Shown here piece by piece: positions 8,197 to 16,364 of a stretch of 38,895 bases of DNA (within the stretch, counting starts at the first letter, position 1; each line of letters opens with the position of its first letter). Below the pieces are notes generated by a model. It did no database searches and had not been told where the DNA came from. It saw nothing but the letters and a program-made list of their open reading frames with translations. This DNA comes from Microcaldota archaeon (lineage in GTDB: Archaea > Micrarchaeota > Micrarchaeia > Anstonellales > Anstonellaceae). A program made the translations under genes and the position numbers. The DNA lies in NCBI GenBank assembly GCA_026413765.1, contig JAOAKI010000014.1, positions 1 through 38,895 of the forward strand. The letters are read 5' to 3'.

Positions 8197-8961
8197 ATGA
8201 GGGCAAACGAGGTCCATTTGGGGAAAATTGTCAAGGATGGCAAAGTCTTGATCTTGGCGATGGATCAGGGAATGGAGCACGGTCCAACTGATTTTGACTC
8301 AAGGAACATAAATCCAGAATATGTGTGTGAAATTGCAAGCAAAGGCGGATTTACAGGTTTTGCGGTCCAGAAAGGGATCGCCAAGCACTACAAGGAAAAC
8401 TATTCTGGCAAAGTGCCGCTAGTGCTCAAGCTCAACGGAAAGACCAACATAGTGCCGAAAGACGAGGCATACTCGCCGCCTGTGGCGACAGTAAAAGAAG
8501 CGGTTGCCTTGGGGGCAGACGCAATCGGATATACTATTTATGTTGGCTCCCCTATGGAGGCGCAAATGTTCAGAGAGTTTGGAGCGATAGAGAAGGAAGC
8601 GCACGATTTTGGGCTTGTCTGCGTCGTGTGGGCATATCCAAGAGGCAAATATGTCAAAGAAGAAAAGTCAAAAGAGATGGTCGCATATGCGGCAAGGGTG
8701 GCGCTCGAGCTTGGGGCAGACATTGTGAAGGTGAACTATCCAGGCTCGGTAGATGCGATGAAATGGGTGGTTGCTTCAGCAGGCAAATGCAGAGTGATTT
8801 CAGCGGGCGGAAGCAAGCAGCCTGAGGCGGAGTTTTTGCAGAAAGTCAGAGACATAATGTCTGCGGGGGCGGTTGGGCTTGCTGTCGGCCGGAATGTCTG
8901 GCAGCATGAGGAGCCGCTGAGGATGGCAAAGGAGATTAGGAAGATAATATTTGGCGAGTGA
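8197..8961 (+). CDS. fba: Fructose-bisphosphate aldolase, archaeal class I (DhnA type)
   Basis: Condenses DHAP and glyceraldehyde-3-phosphate to fructose-1,6-bisphosphate (or cleaves it) through a Schiff base. From ATG 8197 it has 254 aa, normal for the family. Key features are MDQGMEHGP (about 22-30), WAYPRG with Tyr147, ADIVKVNYPG with the probable Schiff-base Lys178, and the phosphate-binding strands VISAGGSK and VGLAVGRNVWQ. A GAGGTG Shine-Dalgarno site at 8184-8189 with a 7-nt spacer selects the ATG over the in-frame TTG at 8182. A TTTTTTAATTTT box near 8152-8163 predicts a leader of about 15 nt. The stop overlaps the start of the FBPase gene by 4 bp. Confidence 0.95.
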   Translation: MRANEVHLGKIVKDGKVLILAMDQGMEHGPTDFDSRNINPEYVCEIASKGGFTGFAVQKGIAKHYKENYSGKVPLVLKLNGKTNIVPKDEAYSPPVATVKEAVALGADAIGYTIYVGSPMEAQMFREFGAIEKEAHDFGLVCVVWAYPRGKYVKEEKSKEMVAYAARVALELGADIVKVNYPGSVDAMKWVVASAGKCRVISAGGSKQPEAEFLQKVRDIMSAGAVGLAVGRNVWQHEEPLRMAKEIRKIIFGE

Positions 8962-9887
8962 AAGGGATTGAAGTGGAAGTCGAGACGCTTGAGAGCCATT
9001 TGGAAAGGCATGTGGAGGACCAAAGGCTAAGGAAGCTCATCAGCTCGTTTGCATACATATCGCTGGACGCGCAGCACCATTTCCCGAAATATCTCCGAGG
9101 CACATTGGGGGACAAGAACAAATATGGGGAGGCGGTCGCAAAGCTTGACGAGTGGGTGAATGGCTATTTGTGCGACAGCCTTGTGAAGACTGGGCTTGTG
9201 GCAAAGATTTACTCTGAGGAATTGCGCCAGCCTTTGATTGCAAGCGCAAATGCGCCTTTCTTTGTCACGCTTGACCCGCTTGATGGCTCTTCAAACATCG
9301 TGACCAACAACGCCTTTGGCTCGATTGTAGGCGTCTATGCCGAGGATTTGCCGCAGACTGGCAAAAGGCTGCTTGCATCATTTTACAAGCTTTACGGGCC
9401 AGTGAACACTTTCGTCTACAGCATTGGAAAGGGGTCGCACGAGTTTGTCAAGCATTATGACTCTGAAGGGAATGCCAAATTTCTGCTTTTGGCAGAAAAC
9501 ATAAAAGTGCCCGAGCCAGGCGAAGTTTTTGGGCTTGGAGGCGACCCTCTCGAGTGGGACCCAAGGTTCCTGAAATTTGCGAAAGACTTGTTCAGGGTAG
9601 AAAAGCTGAAGGTGCGGTATAGCGGCACGCTGGTTGCCGATTTCTCCCAGATATTGCACAGGGGAGGACTTTTTGCTTATCCTTCTTCAAAGAAAAGCCC
9701 TGCCGGCAAATTGAGGCTGGTTTATGAGGCGCAGCCGTTGGCGCTGATATGGGAGCAGGCGGGGGGAGCAAGTTGGTCAGAAGAAGGCTCTTTGCTTGAG
9801 GTCTACAGGCAAGATGTTGATTCCAGAATACCCGTCTATTTTGGCAATAGGCATCTGATTGAGAAGCTGCAAAAGGCGCTCTCTTGA
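8958..9887 (+). CDS. fbp: Class I fructose-1,6-bisphosphatase
   Basis: Hydrolyses fructose-1,6-bisphosphate to fructose-6-phosphate, the irreversible gluconeogenic step. Of 309 aa. Class I metal-site motifs are visible: SEE (Ser86-Glu88), DPLDGSSN (Asp106 to Asn113), and the substrate-binding KLKVRYSGTLVADFSQILHRGG and RLVYEAQPLALIWEQAGG segments near the C-terminus, where a final Glu/Gln-rich strand normally completes the metal site. The start is a GTG whose GTGA overlaps the aldolase stop, so translation is coupled. Many archaea use a bifunctional aldolase/phosphatase or an inositol-phosphatase-like FBPase, so a bacterial-type class I enzyme in an operon with aldolase is notable and may reflect transfer. 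The convergent endA stop is 2 bp away. Confidence 0.92.
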   Translation: MKGIEVEVETLESHLERHVEDQRLRKLISSFAYISLDAQHHFPKYLRGTLGDKNKYGEAVAKLDEWVNGYLCDSLVKTGLVAKIYSEELRQPLIASANAPFFVTLDPLDGSSNIVTNNAFGSIVGVYAEDLPQTGKRLLASFYKLYGPVNTFVYSIGKGSHEFVKHYDSEGNAKFLLLAENIKVPEPGEVFGLGGDPLEWDPRFLKFAKDLFRVEKLKVRYSGTLVADFSQILHRGGLFAYPSSKKSPAGKLRLVYEAQPLALIWEQAGGASWSEEGSLLEVYRQDVDSRIPVYFGNRHLIEKLQKALS

Positions 9888-9889
9888 GC

Positions 9890-11074
9890 TTATGGCTGAA
9901 CCCACTCAATTTCATAATATTCGTAGCGCGAGCCTGGAAGCTCTATTCTTTTTACCGCATAATAGGTTACAGAAGTCTCGCGGTCGCAAATTGCAAGCAA
10001 TAGCTCAAGGCCGATTCGTCTGCATTGCGAGATTGCTTCAGCAAGCTCTTCTCCTCCCAAATATTCCTCTTCTGAAAGCGAAAACATCAGGTATTTTGGC
10101 TTGCCTGTCTTGGGGTTTTCGGCCGCGCTTCCTTTGCGATGGTACAAAAGAAAATCAAGAGTGGTGAAAAACTGGTCGCGTGGCTCTTTTTGCTTTGATT
10201 TTGCCTTTCCAGGTATTGCAAGCACGAACGTCTTTTTGACCGAATGCGCAACCCGGATTGCCCTTGCCCACTCGGAAATCAAGAGCTTCGAGGCGCGCGG
10301 GAAGCAGTGGATCACGTGCTTGCTGTGCACCCACTCTTTGCCCGACTTCACAGGCGAGGCGCCAGGGAAATAGAGGCGGAAATGAGTGCCGAACTTGAAG
10401 CCTGTCTTGAGGACGAAACCTTTGGTGCGCCAATCTTCATACACTTCGTACATCTCCTCAAAGTATTTGTGCTTCTTTTTCGCTGCGCGAATCACATCTT
10501 CTTCGGATGCGTTCGTAAGCTTGAGGCTCGCATGGCGCATCAGGAAAATGGTTTCATAAGCATCGAGTTTGGAGAGCCTGCCGCGCTGCTCCGCTTTATA
10601 AGAGCCAAATTGCCCAAACCAATAGCGCTCGTAAAGCTCCTTGCCCGCCGCTTCGTCATCTATTATGGCCCATAAATCGTTTGGATAGAAAGTGGCAAGA
10701 AGAGAATATTTGTCAAGAGAAAGCGGGTTGATTGGATATCTTTTTGAGCTGTTTTGCGAGTATTTCTCGCAGATTTCTGAAACCTGCCTTGCTATTAAGC
10801 CGCGGTCGCGCCAATCCTTGTATGTGAAATAGCGCGCCATTTGCTTTTTGCCCTTGAAATTGGCTGCCAGCTGGTTGAACTTGTATTCGTTGAGCGCGTT
10901 GTCGAAGCACCTTGCATTCCTGATGTCCATAAGATAGAGCGCTTCCTCCAGGAAAAGATAAAGCGTGCCTTTCTTCATATATCCATAATGCCCATTGACC
11001 AGCGAGGAGACTGCCTCCGGTTGTGAGACTGAAAGGCTCTTCTTCTTTTGGTCAAACAGGATTTGGATGGACAT
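9890..11074 (-). CDS. endA: tRNA-splicing endonuclease, three-unit (epsilon-2) type
   Basis: Cuts bulge-helix-bulge structures in pre-tRNA to release introns. From ATG 11074 the protein has 394 aa, about twice a simple archaeal EndA. Three units can be read: an N-terminal alpha-N unit (LEEALYLMDIR to YKDWRDRGLIARQ, about 40-100); a catalytic alpha unit (SKLDAYETIFLMR, YEVYEDWRTKGFVLKTGFKFG, FRLY, HSKHVIH, AIRVAHSVKKTFVLAI, about 125-290); and a beta-C unit (KYLMFSLSEEEYL to ETSVTYYAVKRI, about 305-380). The catalytic triad is present: Tyr235, His250 and Lys281. This alpha-N/alpha/beta-C order is the layout described for ARMAN endonucleases. GGAGGTG with 6-nt spacing picks ATG 11074; the GTG at 11083 is part of that site. 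Taw1 is divergent. Confidence 0.93.
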   Translation of the reverse strand: MSIQILFDQKKKSLSVSQPEAVSSLVNGHYGYMKKGTLYLFLEEALYLMDIRNARCFDNALNEYKFNQLAANFKGKKQMARYFTYKDWRDRGLIARQVSEICEKYSQNSSKRYPINPLSLDKYSLLATFYPNDLWAIIDDEAAGKELYERYWFGQFGSYKAEQRGRLSKLDAYETIFLMRHASLKLTNASEEDVIRAAKKKHKYFEEMYEVYEDWRTKGFVLKTGFKFGTHFRLYFPGASPVKSGKEWVHSKHVIHCFPRASKLLISEWARAIRVAHSVKKTFVLAIPGKAKSKQKEPRDQFFTTLDFLLYHRKGSAAENPKTGKPKYLMFSLSEEEYLGGEELAEAISQCRRIGLELLLAICDRETSVTYYAVKRIELPGSRYEYYEIEWVQP

Positions 11075-11142
11075 TTTTTGCACCTCCGTCGGGGCTCAAA
11101 AAACTGCCGGCGGAAGATTGTCGCACAAAAAAATGAGCAGAT

Positions 11143-11152
11143 AGTTTAAATA
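11143..11152. promoter_or_regulatory. TATA box between endA and taw1
   Basis: AGTTTAAATA lies between the divergent endA and taw1 genes. Its centre is 22-23 bp before the ATG at 11170, giving a leaderless taw1 transcript, and it makes the upstream GTG at 11158 an unlikely start. In the other direction it would give endA a leader of about 45-50 nt that carries its Shine-Dalgarno site. Confidence 0.5.
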
Positions 11153-11169
11153 ACAGAGTGGAAGAAGAG

Positions 11170-12231
11170 ATGGAAACGATGGCAAGAGGAAAGGGGAGGG
11201 AAAAATATTTCGAAAAGGTCAGGGAAAAAAACAAAAGCATCCCTGATGAAGTCTTGCGAATACTGCTTAGGCAAAAATACCATATTGCAGGCGAGCACTC
11301 TGCCGCCAAAATATGCCATTGGACGCATTCTGTGCTGACGGGCGGCATCGGATGCTATAAAAGCAAGTTCTATGGGATAGCGTCGCACAGGTGCATCCAG
11401 TGCACGCCTGTACTGCTTTTCTGCAACCACGCTTGCGTTTTTTGCTGGAGAATAATGCCTGAAAAGAGCCTCAAATTTGAGGACATGCCAGCAAAGCATT
11501 TCAAGTGGGACGAGCCTGAAAAAATTGCAGACTGGATTGTAGAGGCGCAAAAAAGCATCATTTCAGGATATGGCGGCAACCCAAAAGTGGACAAAAGAAG
11601 ATATGAGGAAGCGCTCAATCCGCTGCATGTTGCGCTTTCTTTGACAGGGGAGCCTGTGATTTATCCTCATTTGGAAAGGCTTATCGAAGAATTCCACAAA
11701 AGAAAAATGACCACTTTTCTTGTGACCAATGGGACTTTCCCAGAGCGGATTGAGAAATGGAAGACATATCCGACTCAGCTTTATGTGTCGATGGTGGCTC
11801 CAAACGAGGAAGTCTACAGGAAGGCGATTCGCCCAAAAAGCCCTATGCTTTGGAGAAAATACCTCAAAATGCTTGAGCTCATGCCAAAGATAAGCCAGAA
11901 AACGCGGACAGTGCTGCGCATGACCCTTACGCGAGGAGTGAATGATTCCGACCTTGAAGGCTATGCAAGGCAGATAATGGTTGCGCAGCCGCACTATGTT
12001 GAGGTCAAAAGCATGGTTTATGTCGGCGGGGCTCGCTTGCCACAGCGAGGCCTTTCCCTTTCAAGCATGCTGACAATTGAGGAGGTGGAAAAAATCGCGC
12101 AGCAACTGGCGCAGATGACAGGTTATATCATAAGCGACAAGCACGAGCTTTCGCGCGTTGTGCTTTTGTGCAAAGACAAGGAGGCTGAAAAGAACAGGAT
12201 GAAAATATGGCGGGAGAATTTGATGCCGTAG
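11170..12231 (+). CDS. taw1: 4-demethylwyosine synthase (Taw1/TYW1)
   Basis: A radical-SAM enzyme that condenses N1-methylguanosine-37 of tRNA-Phe with pyruvate carbons to make 4-demethylwyosine. From ATG 11170 it has 353 aa, matching archaeal Taw1 without the flavodoxin domain. The radical-SAM cluster motif is CNHACVFC (Cx3Cx2C), followed by the Taw1-specific W-R and, upstream, additional cysteines (ICHWT, GCYKSKFYG, RCIQCTP) that hold the second iron-sulfur cluster. ALSLTGEPVIYPHL carries the G-E-P motif that contacts SAM, and LVTNGTFPE follows. Its 3' end overlaps the HAD gene by 25 bp, so the two form an operon. Confidence 0.95.
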   Translation: METMARGKGREKYFEKVREKNKSIPDEVLRILLRQKYHIAGEHSAAKICHWTHSVLTGGIGCYKSKFYGIASHRCIQCTPVLLFCNHACVFCWRIMPEKSLKFEDMPAKHFKWDEPEKIADWIVEAQKSIISGYGGNPKVDKRRYEEALNPLHVALSLTGEPVIYPHLERLIEEFHKRKMTTFLVTNGTFPERIEKWKTYPTQLYVSMVAPNEEVYRKAIRPKSPMLWRKYLKMLELMPKISQKTRTVLRMTLTRGVNDSDLEGYARQIMVAQPHYVEVKSMVYVGGARLPQRGLSLSSMLTIEEVEKIAQQLAQMTGYIISDKHELSRVVLLCKDKEAEKNRMKIWRENLMP

Positions 12232-12815
12232 TGTTTGACATAGATGGCGTTCTGGCAGATTCAAGGAAAGCGGTTGTGCTGAATACGTTTTTGCTGATGG
12301 AAGAATTTGGGTTTCGCGTCAGCAAAAAAAAGATTGAGCGCCTTTCAACCGCCCACAGCGCAGAGACTGTGCTTATAACACTTGTTCCGAGCTTGAAGAG
12401 AAAAGCCGGGCTTTTGAAGAAGATGCTTGCAAGGCTTTCAGAGCTGACAAGAAAAAACCTTAGGCTCATAAAGCCTTTGTTTCTTGTCAGCAAGATTCCG
12501 GCAATATCAAAACAATATAAGCTCGGAATTGCGACGAATCGGAAGGCAAGCGCCTATCTTGTGCTTGAGAAATTCAGAATCTCACAATATTTCTCATGCG
12601 TGATGACAAGCGCAGATGCTCCTCCTAAGCCTTCGCCAAAAATGCTTTTGCTTGCAGCAAAAAAGCTTGTGGTGCGGCCGCAAAAGACACTGTTTGTGGG
12701 CGACAACAAAGAAGATGCGATTTGCGCAAAAAAGGCAGGGGCGCAATTCTTCATGCTTGATGGGAAAGACAAAAAAGCATGCCAGAAGCTGCTCCGAAAG
12801 CTAGGGATTGCCTGA
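12207..12815 (+). CDS. HAD-superfamily hydrolase
   Basis: A 202-aa phosphatase-like protein. HAD motif I is VVFDIDGVLADS (about 8-19; nucleophile Asp11, acid/base Asp13), motif II is GIATNRKAS (Thr near 111), motif III the KPSPK lysine, and motif IV VGDNKEDAICAKKAGA. The helical cap between motifs I and II places it with phosphoglycolate-phosphatase-like or pyrophosphatase-like HADs, but the substrate cannot be told. It begins inside the end of taw1 in another frame (25-bp overlap) and its 3' end overlaps the convergent pilin-like gene by 15 bp. Confidence 0.9.
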   Translation: MAGEFDAVVFDIDGVLADSRKAVVLNTFLLMEEFGFRVSKKKIERLSTAHSAETVLITLVPSLKRKAGLLKKMLARLSELTRKNLRLIKPLFLVSKIPAISKQYKLGIATNRKASAYLVLEKFRISQYFSCVMTSADAPPKPSPKMLLLAAKKLVVRPQKTLFVGDNKEDAICAKKAGAQFFMLDGKDKKACQKLLRKLGIA

Positions 12816-13202
12816 AGGGAAGGCGAAGATAGTGCCTCCTCTGTTTTCTATTATCAGCTCGCCTGTCGCATTTCCTTGGGAGATTATTGGGCATTTCGAT
12901 TGGCCTGACGCGGCGAAATTTTCCGCAATGAAAGTGTAGTTTTTGCCTTCTGCCTGCAGCATTCCGCCTCCGCTTGCCATCTTCACCCTTCGGACATTGC
13001 CGCTGCCAAGAAGGCAACTGTCATCGATTGCAGCTGAAAGCGAGATGAATGAGTAACGGTGGGCTTCATAGGCTGCGCGCTCCAGCACCTGCTGGCCCAG
13101 CTTTTGGATAGCAAAAAAAGAAAGCGAAAGAGCGGCAAGGAAAACAGCGAACACCAACAGTGCCTCAAGCGAAAGCTGCCCCTTGCAGCAAGAAGTAGGC
13201 AA
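12801..13202 (-). CDS. Pilin-like protein with class III signal peptide
   Basis: A secreted or pilus-related protein of 133 aa if translation starts at TTG 13202. The N-terminus then reads LPTSCCKGQLSLEALLVF: a short positive n-region, the class III prepilin cleavage site G|QLSLE, and a hydrophobic stretch of about 20 residues that forms the pilin helix. The mature part is beta-rich and contains three Cys. A longer frame reaches ATG 13274, but that would add over 20 residues overlapping the preceding pilin gene, which is atypical for class III signals; a GAGGC site precedes the TTG. It lies 10 bp after the pilin gene and is probably co-transcribed with it. Confidence 0.78.
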   Translation of the reverse strand: MPTSCCKGQLSLEALLVFAVFLAALSLSFFAIQKLGQQVLERAAYEAHRYSFISLSAAIDDSCLLGSGNVRRVKMASGGGMLQAEGKNYTFIAENFAASGQSKCPIISQGNATGELIIENRGGTIFAFPSGNP

Positions 13203-13212
13203 GAGGCCTGCC

Positions 13213-13455
13213 TCAGGAGCATCTTTTCGCTGATGGGTCGCAAAATCCGCTTTCACAGTCCTCATCCGAAACACAGAACGCGCCTTTTTGCCCTTTTGCC
13301 GCCGAATCGCTCATGTTCATGATTTTGTCTGCCTTTTGCTCGACGGTTGCGGCGGCTTTGTTCGCAGAGCGGAGCATTGTGGTGGCGACCAAGACAGCGA
13401 TGCCCAAGATGATCACTAAAATGATAAGCATCTCAGCTGAAAGCTGCGCTTTCAT
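13213..13455 (-). CDS. Small archaeal type IV pilin-like protein
   Basis: An 80-aa protein beginning MKAQLSAEMLIILVIILGIA: the class III signal A|QLSAEML, with conserved Q, S and E, then a hydrophobic helix. Prepilin peptidase (PibD-like) cleavage before Gln4 is expected. The short tail holds six Cys-region residues in a CVSDEDCESGFCDPSAKRC pattern resembling a disulfide knot; a similar RDEDC...YC pattern occurs near the end of the protein at 22121-23590. GGGGTGAAGCG precedes the ATG. Likely a minor pilin or secreted adhesin, in an operon with the next pilin-like gene. Confidence 0.87.
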   Translation of the reverse strand: MKAQLSAEMLIILVIILGIAVLVATTMLRSANKAAATVEQKADKIMNMSDSAAKGQKGAFCVSDEDCESGFCDPSAKRCS

Positions 13456-13512
13456 CGCTTCACCCCTTTAAGAGAATTGGCTGGTTGTTGTTAAAAGTCT
13501 TTGCAAGGCTTG

Positions 13513-13522
13513 CTTTAATAAA
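13513..13522 (+). promoter_or_regulatory. topA TATA box
   Basis: CTTTAATAAA is centred about 28 bp before the ATG at 13546, which predicts a transcript that starts within a few bases of the start codon. The minus-strand pilin gene has a separate CTTTTAAC box near 13493-13500. Confidence 0.5.
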
Positions 13523-13545
13523 CAATTGTTGGAAAAGGCAAGCAT

Positions 13546-15543
13546 ATGAAGTTCGTTGTTTGCGAAAAGCCAAATGCGGCTGAAAAAGTCGCGCTGGCTT
13601 TGGGGAAAGCAAAGAAGAGAAAATTCGGCAATGTAAGCTATTGGGAAGTGGAAGAAGGGCAAGAAAAGATAGTTGTTGTTTCGGCAGTTGGGCATCTTTA
13701 CACCTTAAAGCAGAAAGAAAAGGGCTGGTCGTATCCTGTTTTTGATGTAGAATGGGTCCCAAGCTACGAAGTAGATAAAGATGCACAATACCAGAAAGCC
13801 TACCTTGAGGCGATAAAAAACCTTTCAGTGGGGGCAGAAGAGCACATATGCGCATGCGACTATGACACTGAAGGAAGCCTTATCGGCTACAATGTCCTTC
13901 GCTTTGCATGCAAAAGCAAGCGCATGAGCAGAATGAAGTTTTCCACTCTCACAAAAGAAGAGTTGAGGGACGCTTGGCGGCAGCGTGGTGAAATGGACCT
14001 TGAAAATGCGCTTGCAGGCGAAGCGCGCCACATCCTTGACTGGTATTATGGCATAAACCTCAGCCGCGCTCTGATGGCTTCGATAAGAAAGGCTGGCGCC
14101 GCAAGGCAAGTGATGAGCATTGGAAGAGTGCAAGGGCCTGCTCTTGCCATCCTGGCAAAAAGGGAGCGCGAAATTGAGTCGTTTGTGCCGCAGCCATATT
14201 GGGAAGTGTGGTGCAAAGCAAAGGGCATAGAGTTCCAGAATGCCCATGGCAGATATCTCAAGAAGGAGGAGGCGGAGGCGGCAGTTGCCTCTTCTTCTGA
14301 GAGAGGAATAGTAAAAAAAATAGAAAAGAAAGAGCAGCAGAGCGGCTGCGAACCTCCTTTTGACTTGACAAGCTTGCAGCTGGAGGCATACAAGGTTTTT
14401 GGCTTTGACCCAAAAGCCACGCTCGACATTGCGCAGCAGCTTTATGAAAACGCATTGATTTCTTATCCGCGCACTAGCTCGCAAAAATTGCCGGCAAAGC
14501 TTGATTTGAAAAAAATATTGTGGGCGCTTTCAAAGCAAGAAGCTTACCGCCAAGCAAGCGTTTTGCTGAAAGAAGGGAAAACAAAGCCTGCTGAAGGCAA
14601 AAAAACCGACCCAGCGCATCCTGCCATCCATCCTACTGGCGAGGTCCCTGCTGGCTTGGATGAAAGGCAAGCCAAGCTTTACGACTTGATTGTAAGAAGG
14701 TTTCTTGCTTGCTTTGAAGAGCCTGCAATAAGGGAGTCCCAAAAGGTTGTAATCGAGTCTGGAAAGCAAGAATATGTTGCGATGGGCGTGAAAACAAAAA
14801 AAGAAGGGTGGATGAGAATCTATCGGCCCTATGTGAAATTGGAGGAAAAAGAGCTGCCGCCATTTGCGGAAAAAGAAAGCGTCCTCCTTTCGGATTTCAG
14901 GATAGAGGAAAAAATGACCCAGCCGCCAAAAAGATACACCACTGCCTCGTTGGTGGCTGAGCTTGAAAGGAGGGGGCTGGGGACCAAAGCAACGCGCGCA
15001 ACTATTATAGAGACGCTGTTCAAACGAGGCTATATCGACGGAAAAAGCATAAAGGTGACTCCGTTTGGGCTTGCGGTTTATGACTTGCTTGCGAAGCTTG
15101 CGCCGCAAATTCTTGATGAAAAGCTGACGCGCGAAATCGAAGAGGAGATGGAAAAAATAAAAGATGGCGAAAACGAAAAGAAGGCGATCGATAAAGGGAA
15201 AGAAGTCCTAAAAAAGATACTTGCTGGATTTGAGGCGCAAGAAAGCAAAATAGGTGGCGTGTTGCTTTCAGGCCTGAAAAGCAAGGAAGAGCAAGAAAAC
15301 ACGATTGGCGACTGCCCTTCTTGCCAGAACGGCAAATTGAGGATAATTAAAATGAAGGATGGGAGGCAATTTGTCGGATGCACAAATTATCCGTCCTGCA
15401 CAGCTGCTTTCAATTTGCCGCAGAAAGTGAAGATAAGGGCGACCGGCAAAAAGTGCCAGCATTGCGGCATGCCAACTGTCAGCTGGTATTCTGCCAGAAA
15501 AAAGATTGAAGTCTGCATAAATCCAGCATGCAAAAAAGGCTAG
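13546..15543 (+). CDS. topA: DNA topoisomerase I (type IA)
   Basis: Relaxes negatively supercoiled DNA by single-strand passage. The 665-aa protein has an N-terminal Toprim domain (CEKP with Glu7; CDYDTEG with Asp105/Asp107), the typical HLYTLK and IGRVQGPAL segments, and the active-site ALISYPRTSS with catalytic Tyr307. The C-terminal part has FxTxASLVAELERRGLGTKATRATIIETL and GYI.GK..K.TPFG motifs. It ends in two zinc-ribbon units: CPSC...CTNYPSC and CQHCG...CINPAC. There is no helicase domain, so it is not reverse gyrase. The TAG stop forms a CTAG with the stop of the convergent coiled-coil gene. Confidence 0.97.
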   Translation: MKFVVCEKPNAAEKVALALGKAKKRKFGNVSYWEVEEGQEKIVVVSAVGHLYTLKQKEKGWSYPVFDVEWVPSYEVDKDAQYQKAYLEAIKNLSVGAEEHICACDYDTEGSLIGYNVLRFACKSKRMSRMKFSTLTKEELRDAWRQRGEMDLENALAGEARHILDWYYGINLSRALMASIRKAGAARQVMSIGRVQGPALAILAKREREIESFVPQPYWEVWCKAKGIEFQNAHGRYLKKEEAEAAVASSSERGIVKKIEKKEQQSGCEPPFDLTSLQLEAYKVFGFDPKATLDIAQQLYENALISYPRTSSQKLPAKLDLKKILWALSKQEAYRQASVLLKEGKTKPAEGKKTDPAHPAIHPTGEVPAGLDERQAKLYDLIVRRFLACFEEPAIRESQKVVIESGKQEYVAMGVKTKKEGWMRIYRPYVKLEEKELPPFAEKESVLLSDFRIEEKMTQPPKRYTTASLVAELERRGLGTKATRATIIETLFKRGYIDGKSIKVTPFGLAVYDLLAKLAPQILDEKLTREIEEEMEKIKDGENEKKAIDKGKEVLKKILAGFEAQESKIGGVLLSGLKSKEEQENTIGDCPSCQNGKLRIIKMKDGRQFVGCTNYPSCTAAFNLPQKVKIRATGKKCQHCGMPTVSWYSARKKIEVCINPACKKG

Positions 15544-16364
15544 CTTTTCTTTTTGAATGCGCTTTTGAAAAACTCAACAAGCTTGTCTTTCAAGCTATTG
15601 CGAAGCTCAAAATAATCTCCAAGGGGCATTTGGGCACGGAATTTCTCTCCTGCTTTTGCGATTGCCCCGCTGGCAAGCAGTTTGTTTACCGCCTCTTGCA
15701 CGCGGGCAGGATTTATGCGGTGGTGCCTGGAGAACGAAAGCAGCGAGAAGCTTCCTTTATGCAAGCTTATCCACTCGAGGACAAGCTCTGCCAGAAGCTC
15801 ATCTGAAATGCCCTCAAGTTGCTCGAGCCTGCGGGCAAGCTCCTCGATTTTGCGCTGTTGCTGCAAAGAAAGCGCCGCCTCTTTCTCATACTGGCGCTGC
15901 AGCTTCTCAAATCTTTCGGAAATCTCCCGGTTTTGCAGCTGGCATTGCTTCAGCTGGGCAAGGAGAGCGGCCGTCTCTTGGGAGGAAAGAGGGGAAGCCT
16001 CAATCACAGGCAGCGCGAATTTTGCCAACTCTTGCGCATCCAATTTCACTCCAGGGAAAAGCATGGCTATCCGCAAGAAAAGGAGGCATGCCTGAGCATG
16101 GTAAAATGAAGCCTTTGCTTCATGCGGAATCGAATAGGAAATTTCCGCGGTGTTTGGCGAAAATGAGATTTTCGAGAAAGAGACTGGCTTGCCAAGCAAG
16201 TCCTTTGTATGTATTTTCAAAATGCTCAATTTGTTTTTGCTGGCTGAGATTTCGTCGAACCCGAGCGCTGCAAGCTGGCCTGCGACCCGCTCAAAGTTGC
16301 GCGCGCCCTTTGCGCTTATGGCAAACCGCTCAAGCTTTGGACTGCCAGGCACACTGCGCTCCAT
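15540..16364 (-). CDS. Coiled-coil protein coupled to a HerA/VirB4 ATPase
   Basis: A 274-aa protein I cannot assign. Residues 1-110 form a mixed alpha/beta domain. About 125-190 is a Gln/Glu/Leu-rich coiled coil (LLAQLKQCQLQNREISERFEKLQRQYEKEAA). About 195-255 looks like a winged-helix module (LVLEWISLHKGSFSLLSFSRHHRINPARVQEAVNKLLASGAIAKAG). No nuclease motif is seen, so it does not look like NurA, the usual HerA partner. It starts directly after the ATPase stop (no spacer; AAGGTGGATAA Shine-Dalgarno site) and is the last gene of the rfcL-to-herA run. A DNA-binding partner of the ATPase is an inference from context. Confidence 0.78.
   Translation of the reverse strand: MERSVPGSPKLERFAISAKGARNFERVAGQLAALGFDEISASKNKLSILKIHTKDLLGKPVSFSKISFSPNTAEISYSIPHEAKASFYHAQACLLFLRIAMLFPGVKLDAQELAKFALPVIEASPLSSQETAALLAQLKQCQLQNREISERFEKLQRQYEKEAALSLQQQRKIEELARRLEQLEGISDELLAELVLEWISLHKGSFSLLSFSRHHRINPARVQEAVNKLLASGAIAKAGEKFRAQMPLGDYFELRNSLKDKLVEFFKSAFKKKS

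Noticed and set aside
13825-14484. A 219-aa minus-strand open frame inside topA
   Set aside because: Composition is unlike the other proteins here, and it lies wholly within a well-supported topoisomerase.
13546-15543. Topoisomerase as reverse gyrase
   Set aside because: The N-terminal helicase domain is absent; the protein starts directly with Toprim.
15540-15543. CTAG at a shared convergent stop as a regulatory site
   Set aside because: TAG stops preceded by C give CTAG by chance; similar cases at 7247, 17824 and 37205 have no common context.
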